Shown here piece after piece: positions 10,502-24,500 of a stretch of DNA of 64,000 nt (its first letter is position 1; each line of letters begins with the position of its first letter). The position numbers and the translations under genes are program-made. Source of the DNA: Chionis minor (Eukaryota > Chordata > Aves > Charadriiformes > Chionididae); assembly GCA_013398295.1 (NCBI GenBank), contig VZSF01000896.1, positions 56,068 through 120,067 of the forward strand, written 5' to 3'. The notes under the pieces were generated by a model. It searched no databases. It had not been told where the DNA came from and saw nothing but the letters and a program-made list of their open reading frames with translations.

Positions 10502-13500
10502 CTAGCCATATAATTTTTTTCAACCTTTAAGGCATTTAAAGAAAAATAAAGCCTTATCTCTACTTGATTCACTAAGCAGAAAGATTTTGGACTTCCATCT
10601 CTGATCTGTCTAATCAAATATTGCATTGGGGAAGATTAGGAGTGACTGTCAAGTGAGAAGCCCAAGTGCCTTAACTGGAGGCTTACTACTCTATATCCTT
10701 CCTGGATCGTGAGTGCCAGGACACTTCCATCCTAGATCATGACCTTTACCTTTGCATATACAAACCTATGCTGTTGTGGCCCTTTCCTGGGAAGACCAGT
10801 CCTTTTCATGAACAGTCCCCTGGCACACATCCTGAGCTCTGTAGTGATCTGCAGCTCAGCTTCTCTACTTTAAAACAGCCGTGTTGCTGAGTTATTGAAT
10901 CGTCTCTGGAAGCTGTGTGCCCTTCCTTGGAAGATAAGGGAGCTGTGTATTTGCAAAGTGGTTATGATTGCAATGGTCATTAAAAAATATATGTACTTAT
11001 ATATCTGTGTGCTTATTTGTGTGCTTGCATGTGTGCAGATAATATGTAGTGATCATTAATATGATTCTTAATCTTCAGTAGTTTCTTTAGACACAACAAT
11101 ATTGTAAGGAATTCCTTGGTAAAAATATTTTAGTAAGAAAAAGAAATCTCACCTGCTACAAAAGCTAAAATTAAAACAACAAGCATGATATGAAGTACAT
11201 AACGGTTGCAAAAGCAGCGCTGGCTGGAACTTAAATGACAAAGGAACAGCTTAAATGTGTACACCAATATGTGTAGGAGTATATGGATGAAGTTTTAGAG
11301 GAGTTATAAGAGAAGAATTAAACTTTGGGAAGCAGGCAAAGACTGTTCCAGCAATCAGCTTTTCTGGTATGCATGCTGATTTACCCAAGAACACAATATT
11401 CAGAAACCATTTCCTGTACCTCTCCCTTATTTGGAAGTCTGGTCAGATTAACTACCAGCTAAAGTCTATGCTCTCAAGCAACCCTGGGGCTTAGCTTCCA
11501 GCAATCCTTTATAGTTAGCACATTAGTCATCTTCAGCTGGAGATGAACTTGAAAAATACCTGAAATATGTCCCAAATACCAGCCAAACGTAGAACTGCCA
11601 CAGGTGTCACTTATGGGAAAAATGTCACCATGTCTGTTAATCAACATTTTATTTCAGCTGAATCTCTTTTGACAACAGTGTTTTTGAGGACAGTATTCAG
11701 GCATGATATGAGAAACTCAGTAGCATCCCACTGCAGGTGTATAGGTTATGTCATGTTATGGCTGACCTCAGCCAGCCAAGTGCAACACTTTCATCCTTCA
11801 ACTCCCTATCATAAATACCAATTTTCAGCAAACTGCTTTGATCTTCCTCTAAAGTCTGCTTTTTTAGACAGAAGTATTTCTTAGCCGTACCTTATCAGTA
11901 CCACGATGTGTTTACATGTCAGAAAGGAATAGCATAAAAATAAGTTCCACTCATCTGTGACAGGCAAATACTTTAATTTTCATTACCTTTGACAGGGATT
12001 ACTTTGCCATAGGTTATATACATTTACAAGTTGTATTTTATTAGCACACCAAATCATGTTGCACTGAATTAAAATTTGTCACATAGTATTAGTGTTACAC
12101 TGTATCTGACAGGACACTGCTTCCTCTTAAGCATACTAAGAAGTTGATGAACTTACGGGCATTTTATGCATTTTGTTTTTAGCTCCCAAAAGGTGGGGGT
12201 TTCTTGGTTTTGGTCAACTGAACAGTTATGTATTAATGAAAACTTTAGCACCAGATAGCATATTCAATTGACTGAAATCTTAGATTTTTTTTTTCCTCAT
12301 GATTTTTTGGCTTTTAAAAATCAAATTTTTACCAAGCTTTATTAAAATGTATAAAAATGCAATATGCAAAATTCACTAGTGGCCTAATCCTGTGTCATTT
12401 ACATAAGTAAGGAGTTTTTCACTATCTTCAACCATTTGTTTCTTTTCAATAAATATGCTCAAGCTCTATCGCACTTCGTGATAATTTATGTAATCTATTT
12501 TATTGAGGCTATGTTCTGAATGTTTCATAGAAGAACATGATAGCACTGCAATGCTAACTGCTATCTTATACATACCGAGAAAAAGAAATTAAAAAGGATA
12601 AAGTAGATATGTTTTCAGGAAATGGTGAAAGCACTTTGACCTAATGATTACTTTTACAGCCTTTTGTCTATCTGAAACAGAGGTAACATCTCAGGAGACT
12701 TAGAAGAAATTGTTAATCTATACTAATATCCATTACAGCATGCATAGGTCCCCTAGCCAGACAGACAAGGATTCCACTATATTAGATATTTTTATTTGTA
12801 CCTAATAAAAAAATAGAAGGAAAAAAAAAGAAAATGAAAAATTTGTACTAAAAGATTTATGGACTAACATGTGACCAGAGACACAATAAAGGTAATCAGA
12901 AGAAACAGTACAAGCCCACTGTGAGATTACAATTTTACAGGTTTGAAATGCAGTGATTTTTCCCTCTTGAGCAGACAGTGATGAAATAATTAATTTAATC
13001 ACTTTTTCTAACTTCAAATGTATGTACACACTATAAACCATGCAAATGATTTAAAATTATTTACACCTATTGAACTATTAAATAGTTGTTTAATAAAATC
13101 TTTTCCAAAGCTTCAAAATCTTTTCCTACTGCTTTAGTAGATTTTACTATAATAATGAATATATAGTGTTGAAAATGTGCATCAAAGCAGGAACTCTTGA
13201 TTCAAAATCTATTTAATATTTTGTTGTAAGTAGTTGTAATCTAATTAGTTTAATATTTTCTATTATTTCCTATGGCTAAGGGTTTAATACTACTTTATAA
13301 TCACCAGATTTTCCAGAAACTATTAAATATATATAAACTATACATATTAATTTTCTATTAAATGATATTTATTAAATATATATGCACACATATAAATAAC
13401 ATTAAAATTAAACTCTCTCTGTCATTCAGGAAAATGGGGTCACAGCCAAAGCAAGTTTACCCCCCTTCATCTTTCCAAAAGAGCTCTTTGCTTTCATTTT

Positions 13501-13773
13501 AAGGCATCTTCTATTATGATGATCTATTATGAATGTCTCCTTGACCCAGTACCTAATTGCTCTCCGCCAAAACTGTTATGGTTAAAGCAAACTGCAAAAA
13601 CTTTGAGTAATCATTTTTAAGAAGTGATTTAAGAAATGGTTGTTGATCTAAATATACATCAGTGATTCTTCACTATATTGCATAACCTCTCAAGATTTGT
13701 TGCATAATTTCATGATGATCCCTTTTATATGTGTCCTGTCATTAAAAGCTCTTTTTTTTTTTTTCTTTTTAGT

Positions 13774-14325
13774 TGGAGTGGTGAGTTGGCCTTGGCTAGC
13801 TGCTAAGTGCCCACCAAGCTACTCTCTCACTCCTCTTCCTCAGCAGGACAGGGGAGAAAAGAAGATTAAAAACTCATGGACTGAGATAAAGGCAGTTTAA
13901 TGAAGAAAAGTGAAGGCCACATGGGGAAGTGAAGCAAAGCAAAAAGATTTATTATTTACTTCCCATCAACAGGTGCTGTCCAGCCACTTCCTGGGAGCTA
14001 GGACCTTAGTGCACATAATGGTTGCTTTGGAAGAGAAACACCTTTATAGCAATTTCCCCCCTCTCCTCCTTTACCTCAGGTTTTATTACTGTGCATGACA
14101 TCATATAATTTGGAATATCCCTTTGATCAGTTTAGGTCATCTGTCCCAGCTGTGTCCCTTCCCAACCTCTTGCCCACCCCCAGTCTACTGGCGTTTTTTG
14201 TCTCTCCTTGTTTGGAGAGACAGCCTTGATGCTATGTGAGTACAGCTCAGCAGTAGCCAAAACATTGGTGTGTTATCAACACTGCTGTAGCTACAAATAC
14301 GAAGCACAGCACTATAAGGGTTACA
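13774..14325 (-). mobile_element. Solo LTR, avian endogenous retrovirus (family B)
   Basis: Minus-strand LTR. Its 3' end is at the left (GAGTTGGCCTTGGCTAGCTG), with a reverse-strand ATTAAA polyadenylation-like signal near 13896. The middle contains CAAAGCAAAAAGATTTATTA and the promoter-side segment GGAATATCCCTTTGATCAG. The right end fades at about 14325, so the outermost 5' bases of the LTR appear to be lost. No gag, pol or env remnant adjoins it, so it is a solo LTR left by recombination. The family is recognised from general knowledge of bird repeats, probably ERVL-like. Confidence 0.75.
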
Positions 14326-15040
14326 GTCCTTGATTTTGGTTAGCTTGGAACCTAAATCTTAGCCCACATAAAGTTTCTCTGCTTTTCCATCCCAAGAGCA
14401 TTATATTATCTCATGTCAATTACATACTGTATATAATTCTGTGTTAGGTTCCTAGCATGAAAATTGCTATAGGCCCACTACCATTACAGAAGATAAAATT
14501 GACGTGTTCTAACAGTTTAAATATAAGGCAAGGAACTGGGTACTTGTGAGTTCTTGCATGAAATCCTGCTATGGTGTTGGATAATTATTATCATTATCAT
14601 AACTATTATTTAAAGTTTCATGTGCCATAGCTTGGAAATGTCAAGTAAAATTATAATCAGTTCTGAACCCACACAAATTCTACAGCCTTTTAGTAAGTGG
14701 TGATCCCCCCAAATAACAGGAAATATGAACAGAAAATAAAAAGAAAAGTTAATGTCCTTCCAGTTCAGACTGGAACCAAAAGCACTGAATAATTAAGGAA
14801 AATAAACCTATGGAGCACAATCCATACGCTTTTGTAATCCTCAGGAATGGGTTTACATAGTAAGGTTATTAATTGGATTTATATTATATTTACAAATAAA
14901 GAAGATGATCTTGAAGATTTTGGACTCAAGTGCGAGGTACAGCTAGGATGGGCAGCCTGCAACAGCTTTACAACAAATTCTGATTGGTGCTTTATTCTCA
15001 ATATAGTTTTGCTCTCCTTGAATTAACCTCTTTGTCAGTT

Positions 15041-15128
15041 AAAAAAAACCAAACAAACAAAAAAACCCCAACAAAAAACAAAAAATGAAAGAAACAACCA
15101 CAGCCACAAAACAAACTCAAACAAACCT
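15041..15128. repeat. A/C-rich low-complexity tract
   Basis: The plus strand is almost all A and C (AACCAAACAAACAAAAAAAC and similar), continuing with scattered G and T to about 15128. Confidence 0.8.
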
Positions 15129-16196
15129 GAGAGCATGAGATCAGTCCTATAGGTTTGTTGTGAAGAATAACTATGAGACCTCAAAACTGTGAAAATCCCT
15201 TACATTAAAATTCTTATTTGATGAATTTAATGCGTAACCCATTCCTTTTTGGTATGCACTGCACATAGTACAGAACTGTTGCATATTGTGGAGCAGAGAT
15301 ATTATTTACCATTATAAAATGTCACCTCTTTTCCTGCCAAAATTTTTTGTCCATCTTTAAAATAATTAGTTTTGTCATGACTATTCAAAATTCATTAATA
15401 GAAAATTCTGGCTGATGAAGCAGGTCCAAAGCCAAGACTCACAAATAGTGATTCCTCTGATTTACATGGATTCCCAGAATAAATGTTTATCTGATATTGA
15501 GCCAGAAGTGCCTACATCCTTTATATTATATTATCAAAGATTAGTTTTGCTCTTCATCACACAATTTAAATACCCTTATAAAAAATGGAACAGAAGGCTC
15601 AAAAACCCATTACTTACCTGTGGGGACTAAACTCTAAAAGCATTTTGCTGTTGTTCAAAAAACAACATTTCCAAAATCCTTTTAATCTCCATGCTGGTAG
15701 GGGAGAGAAACTTAAAGCTTTAACACAAAACCTGGTATTTTAAAAAAGGGATCCCACTCCACACAATAAATCAAGAGCATGACATTTCTGTTCACTACTT
15801 TCTTTTTCCCCCATTCCCTGATTTCATATATTCGATTGGCAAGCCTGTAGACAAATACTTACTACACCGTACTGCTCACATTTTGAAAACATCTGCAAAT
15901 TAACCACTGTCAAAATTATGAACATAAATACGCAGTCTGCATTTAAAGAAAGGAGGAAAACAAACAAGCAATAAAACTTCTGCAGTGGGAACACAAAGGT
16001 TTAATGAAAGATTTTGTTTTTCTTCTGAAAATTATACCACTTCTTAAACTGCTTCTTTCAACAAATTATTTTCTAGATTTTTCTATAGAAGCTCATGACT
16101 GCATGAAGATATAAGCTTGTAAACTGTTTTCATCATTGTATATACTGTGGAACTGTTTTCCTTGATGAATAATCAAAACCTAGAACATTTATAGTC

Positions 16197-16227
16197 AAAA
16201 GTTATTCTCACATTGAGAATAACTTTT
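16197..16227. repeat. Perfect 14-bp inverted repeat with 3-base loop
   Basis: AAAAGTTATTCTCA (16197-16210), loop CAT (16211-16213), then its exact reverse complement TGAGAATAACTTTT (16214-16227). Pairing stops abruptly on both sides. It is too short for a typical microRNA precursor and no terminator role is expected in this genome. Function unknown. Confidence 0.9.
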
Positions 16228-16896
16228 AAATGATAGAGGTGGTGTTTCTAAGTATTCTTAACAACGTTCTGTGATGCCTTAACACTAGGAAGAAATACCA
16301 ATCAAATTCTGTATGTACTGTTGTTATGAATCACCTAATAATTTCAAGGTGAATGTTTGTTAGTAACAGTCTTTGCAGCTGTGTGTTTATGAGGTTCCAC
16401 CCTACTTTTACAGATCATGAATTAATAATACCTGTTTGCCATTAAACAAAGGAGTCACATAAATTGCCTTTATTTCTGTGAATAACATCTAAGAGTGAGG
16501 ACGGCTGTATAGTGAAAGTCATACTGAACAGAAAGCTCTTAAAATGACAGAGGCACACTGGCATTACAGCAATGAAAGCACACTGGGATTTGGACTACAA
16601 TTCTAAAAGTTAGACAACACAGGTGGAAAATAACATTTTGAAAGTGTTCTGCTCCCATCAGACCTGTAAATTTAAAGAAGGTTCAGGAAGCTTTTATATT
16701 TTTGGCTAAGCAAAATGGTTAAGACAGTTTCCCATGACAGTTTTGCTCACAGCTACAAGAAAAAGAAGCCATTCACATGGTAGCAGTTGATGTAACCAGT
16801 AGGAATAAAAAGCATTTGCCTCTTTCTTCCTTCCAGATTCTTACCAGGCTGAAACACAACCTTTATAGTACCTTTTTCTTCACTTTTTTTTTTTTT

Positions 16897-16897
16897 N
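16897..16897. other. Single unknown base after a T-run
   Basis: An N follows a run of 14 T. Unlike the other two N positions I see no duplicated flank here, so it probably marks a homopolymer sequencing problem or a small gap. Confidence 0.85.
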
Positions 16898-19429
16898 CTC
16901 AAGACTTGGTCCCTGACAGTTTTCGTTAGTGATAGCTGTTGTGTAAGAGTAACATGCAAGTGATTGTAAATAGGGAGTAAAAATAACTTGAAGATGAAGT
17001 AAATCAGAACATTTTATACAGAATACATCACACTTAGAAAGAACTGAAGCCTTCTTAAAGCAAATTTTTAAAGATCAAATATTTGATAACACAAATATGC
17101 ACAGTTCTATTGCCTTCAATAAAACATAAGTTAATTAAAACAGGAAAAAATAGTCTTTCATATTAGTTTTTTATAGACTTGAGGAATGTCTCATTTCCTG
17201 AATACTGTTACTGCTCCATCATCCACCCAGATGTGTCTTTCACTTCTGATCTTAGTTTTGCAAAGCCTATAAAAACAAATAATAGAATCGATTACTCAGT
17301 TCCATAATGAATACTCGTTGTGCATTGTTTGATGACAGCCCCTGGCAAAAAGAACTAAAAATAGTTCAGAGGCCTTCAGAAGATGTATTTTCACTCATTT
17401 CCAGTCTTCTCCTTTGACTTCCTGTACTAGTTCAGCTGCTGTTTCAGAGAGTGAGAAAATTAGTGGGACTTAGATATAGAACCTCACTCAAAATGTGCTG
17501 TGAGCTATGTGTGTCGTCAGGTCAACAGCTTCTAAAAATGGGGCTTTCTATGCTTTAGTTCATGTTATGAAGTAATAAAATGCAAGCTGAAGACAAATAT
17601 TCAAAGTGACATTCAGTACTATTACAGTAAAATTATAAAAGGTTATTATAGTTGTATTGAACAACTAAATAACATGAGTGTTTCTAAATTTTACACTTAA
17701 TCATCACATAATTCCAAGTTAAAAAGAGAGCATGTGTTTCGCTTCTTGGTTTTCTGGAAGTCCACTTTGGGACACCTACAATAGGATAATTAATTTTAAC
17801 ATTAAGTCAGTGAAATCCGTGTTTCCACATGTGCAGGTGAGCTACTTGTTTAAGTTCCCATTACAGTAAACAGATACTTACTTAGGCAGTCAATGTGGCT
17901 TAGACTCATTCAGCTGTCTCTAGCATAAGCGAAGGTTAACCTCCATAGTAAACTGAATCACCACTGTGAACTGTTATTTAGAGCATCTGTATCTCCTACT
18001 TGTAAAATTTTGTCATCAGATCCAGAACATCTGTCTTCTGGAAAATAGTGAATCAGTCTGAAGACTGCTTGTACTTGTATCCAGCCTCTGTAGGGCCAGG
18101 ATTTTGCTGGAGTGTGTCTTGGTAGCAGTATTGAATGGTGCTTTGGAACTGGCAAGGCATAAGACATAGGTGCAACGTAGCACATTCTATCCTTTCCCAG
18201 GGAACTGTTTCAGAAGAGAACTTTATGTCAGTGATGAATTTCTGTCCTTTACAGATTTCTTTCTCAGAAGGAAATCAGGGGGACTGGGTTTCTCTGTTAC
18301 TGCATGCCTACTTGTAGGTCTAAAGTACTTCGTGATTTGTTACAGTTATTTGATTTCTGTTGGATGATTGGTAATTTTATAAAAACTGACATTTTTCACT
18401 CAGGAGGATTATTTATATTTTTCACCTAGTTAATTGTAAACATAGACTATCATACTGTTAAAGAGTGTGTTTCTGTGCATAATGTGCAGCTTCAGACTGC
18501 ATTGGCCTTACAGTGCATTGTATCCAATTGAGACTTGATTCTGTGTTATTTTACTCTCATTGGATTCCTGATACCTGTTTAGCATAAATGTAAGATACCC
18601 CTGATCAGATCTGGGAATTTTGAAAAATAATTTGTATCTAAACAGGGAAAATTAAAACCAGGTGAAGAAATCATCTAAGCATCTAAGACCAAAAGAAATA
18701 CATTGAAATAAGGTTGTTCCTCAGCTGCAACACTGCAGATATTTAATAGTTTTAATAGTCTCAAAGAAAATTTATTTCATTATTAAATAGGATATATATT
18801 AAAAAACTGTCATTGTCCCAAGACTATCCAGTAAGCTGCTAACAATATACAACTATTTGTTACTTTGCTCTCTACAACCTTACCTATATTTTGCAGAATA
18901 AGGCAAAAAAAAAAGGACCCTGTGATTTTAACTTATATTTTATCTTGAGTGATTAACAGTTAGTGATCTGAAAGGGTTCTAGTGCTGCTAAGTATCCCAT
19001 ATGCTTTCAGCTTCAGCAGCTTAATTTGTGACCCAGGGTCATAAGAAAGCTACAGAGCCTATCTTCTAGTTTCTCTCTGAACTGATGGGTGTGCCAGTCT
19101 GATTAGTATCTGCAGAGTATCTTAATAAGTAAAATATTTGTTTTATTGGAAGACTAGTAATTTGCATTTAAGAGAGGGTCCACAAGATTAGGCAAAATAT
19201 TTCCTTTTGGACAAAAGATTATACCAGTTGAGGCTGCACTGATGTGTTTTTATGAGAACTACTGCTGGGGTGTTCTCTTAAAAAAGAGGTATTGTGCTTT
19301 AAAAGATCTACACTATACAGATCCATGTTTTTTGTAACACGAGTTTACTATATAGGCAATGCTACTTAGGTGTGCTCTAACTTAATTACCATTGCTGCAA
19401 ACAGTGAAAAACCTTCACATGTTCATGGG

Positions 19430-19447
19430 AAAAAAAAAAAAAAAAAA
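19430..19447. repeat. A18 homopolymer
   Basis: A run of 18 A. No recognisable retrocopied gene lies upstream on the plus strand, so I do not call it a processed-pseudogene tail. Confidence 0.9.
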
Positions 19448-21019
19448 GTAGAGATTTCACCTAGTACAAGATAAAAATAAAATTTGGGATCTTTGTTACA
19501 GTGTCCTGGCCTGAATGGGTTGTCTCAAGACAGATTTTGCCACCTAGGTTTTCACAGTAAAGCTGTATACATTCTGCCAGGGCATAGCTTGTCACAGAGA
19601 AAAGTATATATCAAATATATTCACACCTCAGAGGCGTGAGGATTGTTGGAGTTTCTGTCTGCAGCCATTATTACATGTCAGTGAAGCAGTGAATGAATTA
19701 AACAAGTGAGCATTTGGAACAATCAAAACTAATTCCGTCCTGGGAAACTAACTAGGGAAACGCATACTATTAAAAGTTAAAAGATTAATAGCCTTACCAT
19801 GTTCCAGTAATCACTGAAAGTGTTTACCTAATGACTCTAGGGTTTGCCTAAAGACTCTAAGGAAGTTATGGTCTCTTTAAATTGCGTATACTTTGTTGAA
19901 GAGTTAGAAAGTAAGAAAGAGTAGTAACAGAACATAGAGACAGGGAACAATAGAGGGACAAAGTAGAAAGAGAGTAGATGGTTTAATATTAGGACTACAC
20001 ATTAATAATTAGGACTGTAATTCATAAGCAACAAGATGCACCTTGGACTTTTATCTTCTATGAGCTCTGGGACAAATCATTCTGTGAAGTACTCATTTCA
20101 GCAACTGCTATCTGTAGTCATCCAAACTCTTTTTATAATCAATAGAGGGAAAGAGGCCCTGAGCTTATCAGAAAGCTTACATTCCACAGACCTATCCATT
20201 TGGCCTTAGAGAACTACCTTGTGATTATTGATGGTTAGATAAAGCAGCTTGGTGTCTCTCCTAGCAAGCAATTACAGTACCAAGTATAGCAGATAAAATG
20301 GCAGGTTAAGATTGTAGACAACCTACGTTCAGACAGCTGAAAAAACATAGTGATATAGGCACTCTAAAGTTAAGACTTGGAGTGCACGAGACTTCAGGCT
20401 GCACAGGCTGAGCAGTATTATAGCTAATGGTTCTAAAAGCCCTTGACACAAAATAGTGATATCCAGTATTTTACTATCTCATGGGGGAGAGGAAGAAAAA
20501 TCAGTAGCGACACATTGGTAACCGATAGTAATGACAGCAAATCCTGCTTAAGACTGATAGAGTAAGAACCTGATTTTGTCTAAGAGAGGGTGAAAGAAAA
20601 TATCAATGTGAGGATTAGGATGTTTGTCCTAATCCATACCCCTTGATTGTCTGGTGTAAAATAGCAGAATTATCAGTAAATGAATCTACTGAAAAATAGG
20701 TAACTATCAGCTAATTATATATTTTCTATTTAAAAAAAAATCTTGTAATTATTAATTTTCCTACTTTTTTTCAAGTAGATGTCTACAAAACCATTCATAA
20801 CTTTGTGCTGACGTGAGCTGCCTAGAGAACAAAATTTCGTACTTGCAAAACTTTTCTACCACTTACAAATGACTGCAACCTGATTCAAACGATGAAAAGT
20901 TAAAAAGTATTGCATTTTATTTAGTGGACTGAAACCCCACAAGATTGCACTGAGTTTCAAAATTTCCCCAGCTGCCCTTTAATGAATTGCTTTCTTACTG
21001 GGTTTCTGCAAACCAGCAA

Positions 21020-21560
21020 GTTAGCTAAGTGAGCTCTGTGAGTCAGCGAGAGGAGCATTCAATCACCAGGCAGTAGTTCCTGGAGCTGCTACTAGAATTT
21101 AGCTGCTTCCGGTAAAACTTCTATTCCTACTTTTTGGGGGTTGTCAATACTCCAATGAGCCTGGCAATTGGGCAGGCCACCTACACGGGAAGCAAATTGT
21201 TCTCGCCATCTGGAAAGCTTGGGAGATGCTTAGTCAAATCTCCAGACCAGCAGCCAGCAGATCAAGTTGCTAAGAGAACCTTAAAGTGTGTCAGGCACCC
21301 TGTGAAATGCGTCTAGCTAAATACCTGTCTGCCCTGCAAAGCTGGTCAAGCTGGTCCCCTGACAGTCTGGGAATGCCTCTGTCTGCCTGCCTGGGCTCTC
21401 CGCCTGTCGGTCAGATAAGAGGGCTGCTTTGCTCACCAACTTATCAGACTTTTTGGCTGGTTCACAGGAAGAACAGCTGTGGTGTGCACGGGATTGGAGC
21501 GATAGACAGCTCAGCAGATGGAGAGCAGAAGAGATTTTTAAAATAAGTCGCGGGAGCCTG
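21020..21560. other. G+C-richer, low-repeat block of unknown nature
   Basis: Composition changes from the A+T-rich surroundings for about 540 bp, with several CpG (for example in CTCCGCCTGTCGG at about 21398 and AAGTCGCGGGAG at about 21544). It contains two opposed GATA-type motifs, AGATAAG at 21413-21419 and CTTATCA at 21440-21446. Two overlapping plus-strand frames of 60 and 86 codons show no domain I recognise. It could be a regulatory element, a non-coding first exon or a very old repeat; nothing decides between these. Confidence 0.3.
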
Positions 21561-24500
21561 GCAAAATCACTTAGATTTATTTGGAAGACTTAGGAAGCTG
21601 AATGATATGATTTCTTGGTTTACATATGAAGTGTTAATATGATTTAATATTTCCCTAAAATACTGGATTTTTCTGGATCAGCATTTCCTGTAAATTTTTT
21701 TAACCAGCTCTAGTCTCATGGTCTATTAAAAGCTTTTGAGTATTTTCACTAGCTCCATATAAGTGGAAAACATAATTGTTCATATTTAATATCATTATGC
21801 ATTTTTTATTTTATACTTTTCATTTAGAGTCAATTTAGCCTTGCAAGAAAAAAACCAACCAAACGAACAAACAAAACCAACCAATGCCATTTAATTTAGA
21901 GCTTTAATAATCCAATTCAACTTTTACGCTGTCAGCATCCATTCCCTTGACCTTTTAGTCCTGAACCCGCCTCTTTTTCCTTAGCTCTAGAGATTTCTAG
22001 GCCTGGAAGGGAGTTTATTCTTTCAAATGTAAAATATCACACTCTAGCTTTGGGACTAAATTGAAAATATACTTGTCTGATTTAACACTTTAAAATGTTA
22101 TTGATTCTTGTACTATTATTGACTACAGTATTTGCAGCTCTCTTGGGGTTGGAAAATAGCTGCTAAACAATGGAACCTGGATTGATTTTCATTCGTTAAC
22201 TTTGAAAAAGGACATAAACATCCTGAACTATGTATTCATTCAAAATTTATCATTCCTCCTTATGTTTTAATCACGCTTTTGGAACTGATCTTATTGTTCC
22301 TTTCAAGAAAGAAGTCTGTACACTGAATAATACAACAATGTGCAATGAAATCATTGTTAAATAGCTCTAGACTTTGACTGTATTTTGATGTCTTATGACA
22401 TAGGAAGAATAACCTTTCTGTGAAAGTAATGGATACAGAAATCCAGAACTCCTTTCTACATGATGCTATGAAAGTCACAGATACAAATCACCTCTGAAAG
22501 ATGATTAGACAAAATCCTTGGTGGAAACTTAATACAACTGTTCTTATCCAATCAATCTATGAAAGCTTCTAAGACTAAGTTGCCAAAAACTAGGGGAGAG
22601 AGGGAAATGATGACAAACGAGTACTGAAGATTTGTTCTGTTCTTTTGTCATCTTGTTTAGAAGTATAGCTTAACTGTACAGAAAAAAAGCTTCAGGATTC
22701 TTTTACTTGGAAGCTTTGCTTTTTACACCATAGTGGTAAAAGAATACTGAGAAACGTTCAGCCTGGAGGAACTCCCTTTATGTTGATGGTAGCGAGCAAC
22801 TTCAGAATTACCAATCATCTGTTTGAGTTTTCTGTGGTTTAGTTTTTCAACACTTCTTATGTCTGCCAGAGTATATGGCTCATTTGACAAAGATAAGAAG
22901 TAGAGATTACCTGGCCTAAGTTGTACTCAGACATTAGCATTGTTTTGACAACTCTGCAGAAGATGTTACAGCACATAAAAGCTCTAAAATATATTGGTAA
23001 CTGAAGAGAAAAGGCATTATGACCTGTCAGCAGATGATAACTCTTAACCCATTCTACTAAACCATGTAGCTTGACAACCGATGGTTGAAGGATTGTTGAT
23101 TCTTATGAAAGACGTTGCAATTGTTCCTTGTACTTTCAGAATTCATCCACCTGTTACACTTCTCCTCTGAAGAAACATAAAGCCTGTAGTGTACTTCTGT
23201 GCATTCTATCCTCTTCTATACATATCTCTACAGGAAGCTTATGCATGTATGAAGAAATAAACTATAAATAAATATGAATGAAGAAACTGAAACAGAATAA
23301 TTTAAAAGGTATAATTCAGGTAATATTCTTCATACTAAACTTTGAGATTTCAGGAAATTAATAGTAAAGAGCCTTCTTCACAGTCTTTTTAACATCTGAA
23401 GCTCCTTTTTAAAGAAATTCAGGATATTGCATGCAAGTCACTTAAGAACTTCATGAAACACTAACTCATTGACTTTCCAGACTGTAAATGTTTGCTCATG
23501 CAGTAGAGACTTGCCTTATTGCTACACTTCAGAAATTTGATGTTGCTTTTCCTGAAGTGATCTCAATGTTCTGACTGTTATTTTATGCAGTAGTAGGGCA
23601 TGAAATACTTTATGTCTGGGAAAGAATTTCCCAGTGCCTAAAAATGAAGGGTAAATGGAAGCAAAATATGACTCCAACAGACATTTTTAATATGCTCTCT
23701 GTGGTTATGTATTGTGTGATTCATCCTGTTGAATAAATTTTATTCCAGCATAAGGCTTTGAATGGTAGAATGGAAATTTCTGTGACCCAAAAAAGGCAAT
23801 GATGAGTACAGCCAGTGCCATACTCACTTACCTACTCATTTTAGGAAATCTGTTTTTTAAATTTGTAGCCTCAGCTGTACATATACAAGACAGATCAAGA
23901 CAAGACAAACAGGTTATATGTCTTCAGTATTAACTCTGAAATGACTTTTGAAAAAAATATTTTCATCAGTTTTCCAATTTTTTAGTAGGCTTTTATATAA
24001 TTCCTATAATTTTCTGCATGCTGGCTAAAATAGCTGCATTACAGAGCTCCACTTAAGTAAGCACTGCAATTGCATAGTTTACATCTTCATCCTTAAAGAA
24101 ACTCTAGTGCACTAACATAACCTACTTATCTTCTGTGTTAACAGTTGCAGTCATTACATCAATTCACAAATACAAGACCACTTGTTACATTCAATCAGAT
24201 GATAGCAAAAAAATAAAATAAAATTCCGGAGCAGTGAAAGGAAAGACAAAAATAACTTACAGTTCTGAATACTGTATTATTTCCTCAAAGCTGTGATTCA
24301 TGAAGCTGACAAAGACTCCTGTCTTTCTAGATCTTTTTTATTATTTTGGTCTTCCTAGACTTTTGGTTATGCTTTCTTTCAAGCGTAAAAATGTAAGAGA
24401 AAAATATTGGAATTCAAGGAGTCCTCATGTCTTGGTGTGTTGTTTTGCTTTGTTTTCCTGGAACAAATAAAAAAATAAATCTCTTGGGTTAATTTGAAGC

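Larger units (their letters stand above)
8122..13773. other. Long A+T-rich stretch without recognised genes
   Basis: Nothing assignable apart from low-complexity runs (separate entries) and a more G+C-rich patch at about 10630-10950 that I cannot classify. Opposite-strand open frames of 144 and 102 codons overlap at 10192-10626; they are kept open mainly by the A/C-rich run there and have no recognised domain. Confidence 0.45.

Noticed and set aside
19430..19447. Poly(A) tail of a retrocopied gene
   Set aside because: No gene-like sequence or target duplication flanks the run; likewise at 45795-45810 and 53395-53414.
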